Part shown: piece by piece, positions 1-6,784 of the stretch | Layout of the letters: each line of letters opens with the position of its first letter | Numbering within the stretch: the first letter of the stretch is position 1 | Source of the DNA: Pseudomonas chlororaphis subsp. chlororaphis | GTDB lineage: Bacteria; Pseudomonadota; Gammaproteobacteria; Pseudomonadales; Pseudomonadaceae | Reading direction: 5' to 3' | Length of the DNA: 64,000 nt | Assembly: GCF_003945765.1 (NCBI RefSeq) | Contig: NZ_CP027712.1 | Coordinates: 4,030,001 to 4,094,000 of the forward strand | Notes under the pieces: model-generated | Seen by the model: only the letters and a program-made list of their open reading frames with translations | The model's database searches: none | What the model was told of the DNA's origin: nothing | Position numbers and translations under genes: made by a program

Positions 1-237
1 GCCATTAGCGGCATCACCCAGCACATGCTGACCGCGCAGCTTCGCGAGCTGGAAAGCGACGGCCTGGTGTCGCGCACGGTATTCGCCGAAGTGCCGCCAC
101 GGGTCGAATACGAGATCACCGCCAAGGCCCGTGCGCTGGGGCCGACGATGGAGGCGCTGGCCATCTGGTGGAGCGAATATGGCGACAGCGTGCCGGTAAA
201 ATCCAAGCCGCGCGGGCGCAAGGCCAAGAAGCTTTAA
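1..237 (+). CDS. HxlR-family transcriptional regulator, C-terminal part
   Basis: The reading frame is open from the first base of the window and ends at a TAA, giving 78 residues, so the 5' end lies outside. The sequence reads GISQ-like 'GITQHMLTAQLRELE', then 'DGLVSRTVFAEVPPRVEYEIT', which is the recognition helix and wing of the HxlR/MarR-like winged helix. The end is a basic tail (RGRKAKKL). HxlR proteins are small cytoplasmic DNA-binding regulators, often sensing reactive electrophiles or oxidants through cysteines. The target cannot be told because the partner genes lie to the left. Confidence 0.85.
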   Translation, partial: AISGITQHMLTAQLRELESDGLVSRTVFAEVPPRVEYEITAKARALGPTMEALAIWWSEYGDSVPVKSKPRGRKAKKL

Positions 238-332
238 GCCGGGTCGACCGGGCCATGCCGCGCTGGCTGGAAGGTGATTTGGGGATGGGTGTACCGTTCG
301 CCGGATCGAAGTACCCTGAGGAGCTGCTTAAT

Positions 333-641
333 ATGCAAAAAGACATCTGTAAAAAATACGGACTACCCATACTTCCTCCAGACGAAATGGTCGCCATCGC
401 GATTGCCACGCTGGGCAAGTCACCTATTTATGGCGCACGCATTTCGCTGCCGGAAGGGGGGAATGTCAGTTGGTTTATTCACTGCGGAGAACATTCGAGC
501 GCTGATGATTTTTATCAAGCGGTTCACACTGAGCATCTCGGTGAAATGCTGCCACAGGTGCTGAATTACCTCTGTCTGCCCGCTGGCGCCAGGTTCATCA
601 TCGATAACCAAGGCTACGAAGATGTCTGGATGGAAGGCTGA
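333..641 (+). CDS. Imm33-like (DUF2185) immunity protein, apparently orphan
   Basis: A 102-residue cytoplasmic protein without signal peptide or membrane segment. The ATG at 333 is chosen because GAGGAG lies about 9 nt upstream; longer in-frame starts have no such site and would overlap the regulator before it. Diagnostic residues are the 'VSWFIHCGE' block, 'QAVHTEHL' and the closing 'DNQGYEDVWMEG', which match what I recall of the Imm33 fold found in polymorphic-toxin and T6SS immunity proteins. No toxin gene is adjacent: it sits between an HxlR regulator and a cytochrome c. It may be an orphan immunity gene against a competitor's toxin. Family assignment is by motif memory only. Confidence 0.6.
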   Translation: MQKDICKKYGLPILPPDEMVAIAIATLGKSPIYGARISLPEGGNVSWFIHCGEHSSADDFYQAVHTEHLGEMLPQVLNYLCLPAGARFIIDNQGYEDVWMEG

Positions 642-693
642 AAAGCGTTTGCCCTCGATTCAGGCTGATTGACACAACAAGGACGTATGGAAA

Positions 694-1074
694 ATGAAAG
701 TAAAGGTATTGCTCATCGCTTCGCTAGGCGTTCTATCGCTCACTCAAACATCACTGTCCTTCGCGGATAACAATGGGAAAAACCTCTATTCGCAGCGATG
801 TGCCGTGTGCCACGGAGCCGATATCAAAGGAACCGGACCACTGGCCAGTAAAAGCACCCCTCCAACACCTGACCTTACAACCCCCGTTTTCAAGAAACGG
901 CTCAATGATTATCCGGGTGTTATCGTGTCATCGATAATACTTCGCCCAAATGGCGACCTGATTCCAAGAACCTTGCGAGAGAATGGCGTAAAGATACCAC
1001 CGCACGCCTGGAGCATTAAGGACCTGCGGGATTTAAACCAATACATGAACAGTGTGATTTCAAAAAATCGATGA
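694..1074 (+). CDS. Small periplasmic cytochrome c (class I-like), no obvious Met ligand
   Basis: A 126-residue protein with an N-terminal Sec signal peptide (MKVKVLLIASLGVLSLTQTS, cleavage near SFA) and one haem c site, CAVCH, at residues 36-40. The fold suits a monohaem electron-transfer cytochrome in the periplasm. The usual distal-ligand motif near the C-terminus (MPP...L..L..Y) reads 'VKIPPHAWSIKDLRDLNQYM', so the axial Met is replaced by Ile and a His lies three residues later. The neighbouring genes give no redox partner; the gene stands alone between two hypothetical or immunity-like genes. Confidence 0.8.
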   Translation: MKVKVLLIASLGVLSLTQTSLSFADNNGKNLYSQRCAVCHGADIKGTGPLASKSTPPTPDLTTPVFKKRLNDYPGVIVSSIILRPNGDLIPRTLRENGVKIPPHAWSIKDLRDLNQYMNSVISKNR

Positions 1075-1175
1075 TCCTCGGCCAGTCGCCCTCTCACGAG
1101 CACATCGCCAATGAACAATATTGATTTACCCTCCTACAAAACAGCAGGCTGAGTGGAACAATCATGGAGCAGTGC

Positions 1176-1658
1176 ATGGACACTAAAGAAGCACCTGTTC
1201 TGATTCAAGTTTATGTAACGGATGATGACGGCCCGTTTTTTGAAGAGCTGCCTGCTCGCAAGATTGACCAGGATATTTACGAGTTGCTCTCCTCTCCTGG
1301 TATCGCGCTGAACCTGGCACGAGGAGATATTGTTTCAATCAAAGACAGAGAAGCACCTGCCGTCGTCCTGAAACGAGGTGGAAACTTCTGCATCCAGATC
1401 TATGCGGACGCTATTCCTCAAGAAGAAATAGCCTGGCTGGAAAACGCCGTGGCCTGCGAGCTGGGTGGAACCCTGGACGGTGTATTTGAGGGGAACCTGT
1501 CATTCGCGGTTCCGGCGCGCAATGGGCTGGAGAAGATCAACGACTTCTTTAACAAGTTCCGAGATAGAACAGGGATTCAGTGGTACTACTCCAACATCTA
1601 TAAAAACCTGGATGATGACGAGGATGAAACACTTTTATATTGGTGGCTCGAAAGCTGA
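1176..1658 (+). CDS. DUF4265-like protein of unknown function
   Basis: A 160-residue acidic cytoplasmic protein ending in a run of Asp/Glu and 'LLYWWLES'. The ATG at 1176 has GGAG six nt upstream; an in-frame ATG at 1164 has no good ribosome site. The pattern 'FFEELPARKI...IALNLARGDIVSIKD..APAVVLKRGGNFCIQIY' resembles DUF4265 proteins, which are frequent in bacterial immunity or accessory islands, but no function is proven. It follows the cytochrome gene and converges with the AraC-family gene, with only 19 bases between their stop codons. Confidence 0.55.
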   Translation: MDTKEAPVLIQVYVTDDDGPFFEELPARKIDQDIYELLSSPGIALNLARGDIVSIKDREAPAVVLKRGGNFCIQIYADAIPQEEIAWLENAVACELGGTLDGVFEGNLSFAVPARNGLEKINDFFNKFRDRTGIQWYYSNIYKNLDDDEDETLLYWWLES

Positions 1659-1677
1659 TAGATACTGACGCCCGCGA

Positions 1678-2694
1678 TCATTTCACCAGGCGTTTTTCCT
1701 TCGACGGCCGATAGCCGAAATACGAGCTGTAGCACTTGCTGAAATGGCTCGGCGAGACGAAGCCGCAGGCCACCAGCACCTCGACCTGGGACAGTTCGGT
1801 GTGCTGCAGCAATCGACGCGCTTCGGTGATGCGCAATTCCAGGTAGTAGCGCTGCGGGGTGGTGCCCAACTGCTCCTTGAACAAGCGCTCGATCTGCCGC
1901 CGGGAACGCCCGGCATACTCCGCCAGCTGGTCCATTTGCAGCGGTTCCTCGAGGTTGGCGTCCATCAGGTTGACCACCTCGCGCAAGGGCGCGCTCAACG
2001 ACACATGCATCGTCGGCTTGATGCGCCGGTAGCGGGACTCCTCGAACGACAGGATGTCCTCGATGCCCTCGACCAGCGCCTTGCCGTGCAGCCCCTTGAT
2101 CCACTCCAGGGCCATATGGAAGGCGCCGGCGGGACTGGACGCCGTGAGCCGGTCGCGGTCCACCACAAAGGCCTCGCTGGTGACATGGGTGACCTTGGAA
2201 ATCTCCGCCAGCGCCGGACGATGCTCCGGGTGGATCGCACAGCGGTAGCCTTCGAGCAGCCCCGCGACGCCGAGGAACCAGGCCCCGTTCCACAACCCGG
2301 CCAAGGCGATGCCCTGCTCGGCGGCGGTTTTCAGCAGACTGCTCAACTGGGGATCGGCCTTGAGCTCCGTGCGATAGCCGCCGCAGATCACCAGCAGATC
2401 GAGGTCCTTGAGCGCCGCCGCGGTCAGGCGCGCATCGGGGCGGATCACCAGACCGAGGTCGCTGGTGACCTCGCCGTCCTGCAAGCCAAAAGTCGTTGAG
2501 GAGAACAAGGCGGGACGCAGCAGGTTGGCGGTGACGATGGTATCCAGGGCCTGGGTGAAGGCCGGCAACGAGAAGTGCTCGAGCAGCAGGAAGCCCGCCC
2601 GCGCATGCGCCGCGGGCGCCACCCGCGCCTCTTCCAGGTAACGCAGGTTCTTGCCCTTCATGCCGCCACTGAAATCCCGTCGTTCAACCGCCAT
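1678..2694 (-). CDS. GlxA-family AraC-type transcriptional regulator
   Basis: A 338-residue regulator. Residues ~30-200 form a DJ-1/PfpI-like (class I amidotransferase-like) sensor: 'HARAGFLLLEHFSLPAFTQALD', 'LDLLVICGG', 'GIALAGLWNGAWFLG'. The nucleophile elbow has Asn instead of the catalytic Cys, as is usual for GlxA regulators. Residues ~235-330 form the two AraC helix-turn-helix units ('QMDQLAEYAGRSRRQIERLF' and 'EVLVACGFVSPSHFSKCY'). The family includes ArgR, GbdR and CdhR, which sense amino acids or quaternary amines. It is divergent from the M20 dipeptidase gene across 428 bp, so control of that gene is a reasonable guess. The start has GAGGG four nt upstream. Confidence 0.85.
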   Translation of the reverse strand: MAVERRDFSGGMKGKNLRYLEEARVAPAAHARAGFLLLEHFSLPAFTQALDTIVTANLLRPALFSSTTFGLQDGEVTSDLGLVIRPDARLTAAALKDLDLLVICGGYRTELKADPQLSSLLKTAAEQGIALAGLWNGAWFLGVAGLLEGYRCAIHPEHRPALAEISKVTHVTSEAFVVDRDRLTASSPAGAFHMALEWIKGLHGKALVEGIEDILSFEESRYRRIKPTMHVSLSAPLREVVNLMDANLEEPLQMDQLAEYAGRSRRQIERLFKEQLGTTPQRYYLELRITEARRLLQHTELSQVEVLVACGFVSPSHFSKCYSSYFGYRPSKEKRLVK

Positions 2695-2972
2695 ACGCCC
2701 TCGCCTGTCTTACCCGACCCAATGCGGTTTCAGTGTAAATCACCGGAGAAACCCGGCACTGCCCACACCAAGAAACCTGCCCGGACGCCAGCGCCAACAA
2801 CGCCGCCGTGGCCTGCCGTGTCAACCTCGCAGGCGTTACCGGGCGACGGGATTCTACTGCCCCGCAGGCCCACAGGGGCAGAAAATATCGTCCAGGGCGC
2901 GGCCTTAAAAAAACGGCCGCCAAGCCTCGAGTTTGAGCCTTGCGTGCCGGCTAAAAAGCAGCCGATCTGCCA

Positions 2973-2996
2973 GGCGCCCCGGCGCCGTTTTTTTTC
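2973..2996 (+). terminator. Terminator-like hairpin with T-tract in a 428-bp intergenic region
   Basis: Between the AraC-type regulator and the dipeptidase (2695-3122) no gene is seen. GGCGCC at 2973-2978 and 2981-2986 form a compact GC-rich stem followed by G and eight Ts, the shape of an intrinsic terminator on the + strand. No + strand gene lies upstream, so it could end a short RNA starting between 2700 and 2970, attenuate the dipeptidase transcript, or be fortuitous. Confidence 0.4.
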
Positions 2997-3122
2997 GTTT
3001 CTGCGCCGCTTTTGCATTTCTGTGCGACAGATCCCACTTCGGGGGCTCCCGTACCCTTCCCTTGTGGTGTTAGGTTGGGAGGTCAGATATTTCCTAACAA
3101 TCTGCAAGGAACGCCTCCCGCA

Positions 3123-4877
3123 ATGGATTTCTCCCTCAAGCAACTGGCCGCGGCCACCCTGGTGCTGGCCAGCCTGTCAGCCTTCACCACCGCCGCCCAC
3201 GCCAACATCACCCCACAGCAGAACGCGGCGATTCTCAAGCGCTTTGCCGATGCCTCGGTCACGGATTTCCGCCAGTTTCTCGGCACCTTGAGCAAAAATG
3301 AGGCGGCCAAGAGCGAGGTGATCAAAGAAGCCAACCTCGGCCCGGCCATCAATGCCTTCCTCGACAACAAGACGCTTTCCGCCGAGCAGCAGAACGAGAT
3401 CCATCGCCTGCTGGGCCTCTATGCGCGGGTGAAGTACGGCAAGGCCGCCACCGAAACCCTGCGCGAACTGGTGGCGATCCCCACCGTGCGCGTCGATGGC
3501 GTGCCGCAGCACGAGAACCCTGAGTTCCTCAAGATCGCCGACAAGATCAAGGGCCTGGCCAAGGCCTTCGACCTGAACTTTCGCAACATCGATAACCGTG
3601 TCTACGAGATCTCCCTGGAAGGCAGCGGCAAAGAAGTGGTGGGCATCCACGCCCATGCCGACGTGGTGCCGGTGACGCCGGAGAACTGGGTGCTGCAGGA
3701 CGGCACCAGGCTCGACCCGTTCAAGGTCACCCTGGTCGGCGACCGCATGTACGGCCGCGGCACCGAGGACGACAAGAACGGCATAGTCGTGGCCCTGTAC
3801 GCCATGAAGATCATTAAGGAAGAGAAGCTGCCCCTGGCGCGCAACTTCAAGCTGCTGGTGGACACCACCGAGGAAACCAGCGGCGACGCGATTCCCTACT
3901 ACTTCGAACGCAACCCGACGCCCAACTACAACCTGGCGCTGGACGGCGGCTACCCGGTGGTGATCGCCGAGAAAGGCTACGGCACCGTCATGGCCAGCTT
4001 CCCCCGGCGTGCCGCCGAGGGCAAAGGCGCAGAAATCGTCTCGATGACCGGCGGCCTGGCCACCAACCAGATCCCCGGCGCCTCGGTCGCCACCCTGGTG
4101 ACCGACCAGCCCGCGGAACTCGCCGCCAGCCTGCAGAAGGCCGGCGCCGAATACGCCAAGGCCCACGGCGGCGACTTCAGCGTGGCCGCCAAGGTCGAAG
4201 GCAAGGACGTCAAGCTGACGGTCACCGGCGTGTCCGCCCACTCCTCCGAGCCCGAGTCCGGGGTCAACCCGGTGGCGCGCATGCTCGACTTCATCAACGG
4301 CCTCGACGGCAAGGTCGCGCTCAAGCACAACCCGATCACCGACGCGGCACGTTATGCCGCCGACAACTGGGGCCTGGACTACCTGGGCAACACGCTGGGA
4401 GTGGGTTTCGCCGATGACTTCATGGGCCCGCTGACCACCTCCCTGACCTATGTCGGCCAGGACGAAAAAGCCTTCAAGCTGGCGGTCAACCTGCGCGTGC
4501 CCAAGGGCAAGACCCCGGAGGTGTTGAAAAAGGAAATTGCCGACAAGCTGGCCGCCTGGAGCAAGCACAACCAGGTCGCGGTGAACTTCGACTATTCGAT
4601 CGCCGAGCCGATGTACCGCAACCCCGAGGGTGAATGGGTCAAGGCACTGCTGGCGGTGGCCAGCGAAAACCTTGGCATGAAGCACGAGTTCGGCACCTCC
4701 GCCGGCGCCACCTCGGTGCATGAACTGCCCAACGGCGTGCAATTCGGCCTGGCCCGTCCCGAGGTCAAGTACACCGGCCACAACGACAACGAGTTCAAGA
4801 CCGTCGAGCAGTTCCAGCTGGACCTGCAGATCGTCACCGAGATGTTCGGGCGCATCGGCCAGTTGCCGAAACTCTGA
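3123..4877 (+). CDS. Exported M20-family dipeptidase (PepV-like)
   Basis: A 584-residue zinc peptidase with a Sec signal peptide (MDFSLKQLAAATLVLASLSA..TTAAHA|N). The start at 3123 is preferred because the signal peptide begins there and AAGGA lies about 12 nt upstream. Metal-binding motifs of M20 enzymes are present: 'GIHAHADVVP' (first His and Asp), 'GRGTEDDKNG' (bridging Asp), 'DTTEETSGD' (catalytic and ligand Glu), and a late 'YTGHNDNE' His. The pattern 'DGGYPVVIAEKG' is typical of the PepV/Xaa-His dipeptidase branch with its inserted lid domain. It probably cleaves dipeptides in the periplasm. The transcript ends at a hairpin just downstream. The divergent GlxA-type regulator may control it. 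Confidence 0.85.
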   Translation: MDFSLKQLAAATLVLASLSAFTTAAHANITPQQNAAILKRFADASVTDFRQFLGTLSKNEAAKSEVIKEANLGPAINAFLDNKTLSAEQQNEIHRLLGLYARVKYGKAATETLRELVAIPTVRVDGVPQHENPEFLKIADKIKGLAKAFDLNFRNIDNRVYEISLEGSGKEVVGIHAHADVVPVTPENWVLQDGTRLDPFKVTLVGDRMYGRGTEDDKNGIVVALYAMKIIKEEKLPLARNFKLLVDTTEETSGDAIPYYFERNPTPNYNLALDGGYPVVIAEKGYGTVMASFPRRAAEGKGAEIVSMTGGLATNQIPGASVATLVTDQPAELAASLQKAGAEYAKAHGGDFSVAAKVEGKDVKLTVTGVSAHSSEPESGVNPVARMLDFINGLDGKVALKHNPITDAARYAADNWGLDYLGNTLGVGFADDFMGPLTTSLTYVGQDEKAFKLAVNLRVPKGKTPEVLKKEIADKLAAWSKHNQVAVNFDYSIAEPMYRNPEGEWVKALLAVASENLGMKHEFGTSAGATSVHELPNGVQFGLARPEVKYTGHNDNEFKTVEQFQLDLQIVTEMFGRIGQLPKL

Positions 4878-4911
4878 GTCGATGCGCTGCGGCAACGCGG
4901 CTGATAGGCAC

Positions 4912-4941
4912 AAAAAAAGCCACTGATCGAGTGGCTTTTTT
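4912..4941. terminator. Bidirectional rho-independent terminator
   Basis: GCCACT (4919-4924), a five-base loop and AGTGGC (4930-4935), flanked by seven As on the left and six Ts on the right. It lies between the convergent dipeptidase and fimbrial genes and can serve both strands. Confidence 0.9.
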
Positions 4942-4966
4942 GTGCATCCCGGGGTGGGAGACGCGA

Positions 4967-5995
4967 TCAGTTGTATTCCAGTACATAGGTCAGCGTTGCA
5001 TCGGCTTTGCCGGCGACGATTTCTGCGCCTGTAGTGACGTAGCGTGCCTTGGCGGCAAAGCGGTATCTCTCGTTGCCAGGGCCGCTGGCTTGCCAATCCA
5101 GGGCCACCGCCTTGGCTTTGCTGAATGGCAGTGCCACGTTTTTGTCGCTGGACAGCGAGATGGCAACGCCTTTGGCGATGCCAGGCTGTCCGACACCGTT
5201 CAGATTCAGCACGCCATCCCGCACGGAGTTGCCCTCGAAATAAACCTTCACCGGTGGCTTGACCGTGGGATTGAGGCCTTCGCAAACGACATCCAGAGCG
5301 AAGGGCTGCTCCAGAACCGACCCGCGTTTCAGCTGCTCTATCGCGGGACGCCCCATATTGATTTCGGTACTGCTCTTGGGGGTATGGCAAGTGGTGAAGA
5401 AGGCATTATGTTCGAACTTGGTTTTAAGGCCCGTGCCTTCGATGGCATAAACCGCTCGCATCGGATTGGTATAGCTGGTGTCAATAAAAAAACTGGTCTT
5501 GTAGTTGAAGGAAGGCATATCTCCCTTTCCGACACCTATACCTGTACGCACAAAATCTATTCTCACTCTATCGAAAAAATAGAGGATGATCCCATCTCTT
5601 ATTCCGGTATAGGCAAAAGGTGGATAACTGGGGGTGTACCAGCTAATGGAGGAAAGGTGCCCAATGCGAATGCCGACCCCAGGCACACCAGAGTCGTAAA
5701 GCCCTGGACTGCCTCTTGATACAAGGTTGGTAACCACTTCGGTCAATCCCCATTGAGACTTACTGCACCATGACCATCCTCCAGAACGGCGTCCGACCGT
5801 TACGTCGTAGGACGCCATTACCCCGCCCATGGGGGCGTACTTCAAGGTGGTAATGGTTGGAAGGCTGGCAATGATCGAAGGATTGTTCGGTGAGCCATAC
5901 TCAGTCTTGTCGCAATAATCCGCTGCGTAGGCAGAAGTTCCCATGATGCCCCCCAGAACCAAAGCAAGCAGCCCCGCTTGTCGTAGCATTTTCAA
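4967..5995 (-). CDS. Fimbrial adhesin-like protein with C-terminal pilin domain
   Basis: A 342-residue exported protein with a signal peptide (MKMLRQAGLLALVLGGIMGTSAYA|AD). The last ~130 residues look like a type-1 pilin domain: a Cys in 'FALDVVCEG', then 'VKVYFEGNSV', 'GVAISLSSDK' and the closing 'ADATLTYVLEYN', whose alternating pattern and penultimate Tyr are the usual donor-strand end. The first ~200 residues do not match anything I recognise and could be a receptor-binding tip domain. No chaperone, usher or major pilin lies in the window, so it would depend on a system elsewhere. Confidence 0.7.
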   Translation of the reverse strand: MKMLRQAGLLALVLGGIMGTSAYAADYCDKTEYGSPNNPSIIASLPTITTLKYAPMGGVMASYDVTVGRRSGGWSWCSKSQWGLTEVVTNLVSRGSPGLYDSGVPGVGIRIGHLSSISWYTPSYPPFAYTGIRDGIILYFFDRVRIDFVRTGIGVGKGDMPSFNYKTSFFIDTSYTNPMRAVYAIEGTGLKTKFEHNAFFTTCHTPKSSTEINMGRPAIEQLKRGSVLEQPFALDVVCEGLNPTVKPPVKVYFEGNSVRDGVLNLNGVGQPGIAKGVAISLSSDKNVALPFSKAKAVALDWQASGPGNERYRFAAKARYVTTGAEIVAGKADATLTYVLEYN

Positions 5996-6154
5996 AAATG
6001 TTTCCCCTCGATACGAGTTCAGAGTGGCGTTGCAGCTTCCCTTGGTGGAAATAAGCGTGAGGGCGGCAGTCTAGGCTCGACAATGGCGGGGTTGAATCAG
6101 AGGATTCTCATAATCGGTGCAGCACCCTGCTGCCTTGTTCGTCAGGAGAAGCCA

Positions 6155-6619
6155 TTGAAATTAAAGTTCAGCCACGTGGATGTGCTCGTCAAAGACCTCG
6201 AGCAAGCGTGTGCGTATTACGCCCGGGTCTTCGGCGCAAGGATTTCCAGGACCCTGGATTGGCAGCGCGACGGCCTGCATGTGCGTTATGCGATCGTCAG
6301 GTTTGGCACGGAACGGCTGATGCTGGTGCAACCCTTTGCCGGAAATCTCAAGGCGCTGATGGATAGCAACGGCGAAGGCACGATCTACCGTCACTGCTAT
6401 AGCACTCCGGACATCGAGGCCGCCTACGACGAGTTGCTGGCCGCAGGGGTCCAGCCGGAAGACGAGAACGGCACCCCCCTGTCGCGCGACAACCTCCAGT
6501 CCCCCAGCGGCACACGCATCCTCTGGCTACCGAAACGCTTCGGGCATTTCTCCATCGAGCTGCTTGAAGAGGCGGAGCTGGAGGCCTTCATCGAGGAAGC
6601 ATTCGCCGAGGACAGGTAA
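6155..6619 (+). CDS. VOC-superfamily (glyoxalase/bleomycin-resistance fold) protein
   Basis: About 154 residues, one vicinal-oxygen-chelate unit: 'FSHVDVLVKDLEQACAYYARVFG' (first metal His), 'GLHVRYAIVRFGTERLMLVQP', 'YRHCYSTPDIEAAYDELLAAGVQ', and the final 'FGHFSIELLEE' carrying the last Glu ligand. A TTG at 6155 with AGGAG six nt upstream is the best start; an upstream ATG at 6083 would add a tail unlike the family. The substrate is unknown. It stands alone, 165 bp before the first large adhesin gene. Confidence 0.75.
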   Translation: MKLKFSHVDVLVKDLEQACAYYARVFGARISRTLDWQRDGLHVRYAIVRFGTERLMLVQPFAGNLKALMDSNGEGTIYRHCYSTPDIEAAYDELLAAGVQPEDENGTPLSRDNLQSPSGTRILWLPKRFGHFSIELLEEAELEAFIEEAFAEDR

Positions 6620-6653
6620 GGCGCCAGCGCTTTCGCGTTTCTCCTGCCGCATA

Positions 6654-6784
6654 GGCTGAAACTCCCAGGCCGTCTGGGAGTATCGGCCAATGCGCAACCT
6701 CCTGCGCATCCCCATAGTTGTGACATCTGCCAGCAGAGGGGCCCAGGTGCGGCCCCAACGACTGGAACTGCCTAGGAGCCTGTC
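6654..6784 (+). promoter_or_regulatory. Conserved leader of adhesin 1 with dyad (copy 1 of 3)
   Basis: Holds the inverted repeat ACTCCCAG (6661-6668), five bases, CTGGGAGT (6674-6681), then a second repeat ATGCGCA (6690-6696), six bases, TGCGCAT (6703-6709), then a conserved tract up to the ribosome site before ATG 6785. The same block precedes all three large adhesin genes at nearly the same distance from the start codon. This suggests a shared operator or 5' UTR element. Which molecule binds it is unknown. Confidence 0.65.

Noticed and set aside
3177..5390. A 737-codon minus-strand frame across the dipeptidase and fimbrial genes
   Set aside because: It spans two convincing genes and a terminator and has no recognisable motif; high-GC artefact.
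6661..6681. The adhesin dyad as a quorum-sensing lux box
   Set aside because: The CT...AG spacing is 15 rather than the usual 12 bases and no acyl-homoserine lactone synthase or receptor domain is in the window; kept only as an unassigned operator.
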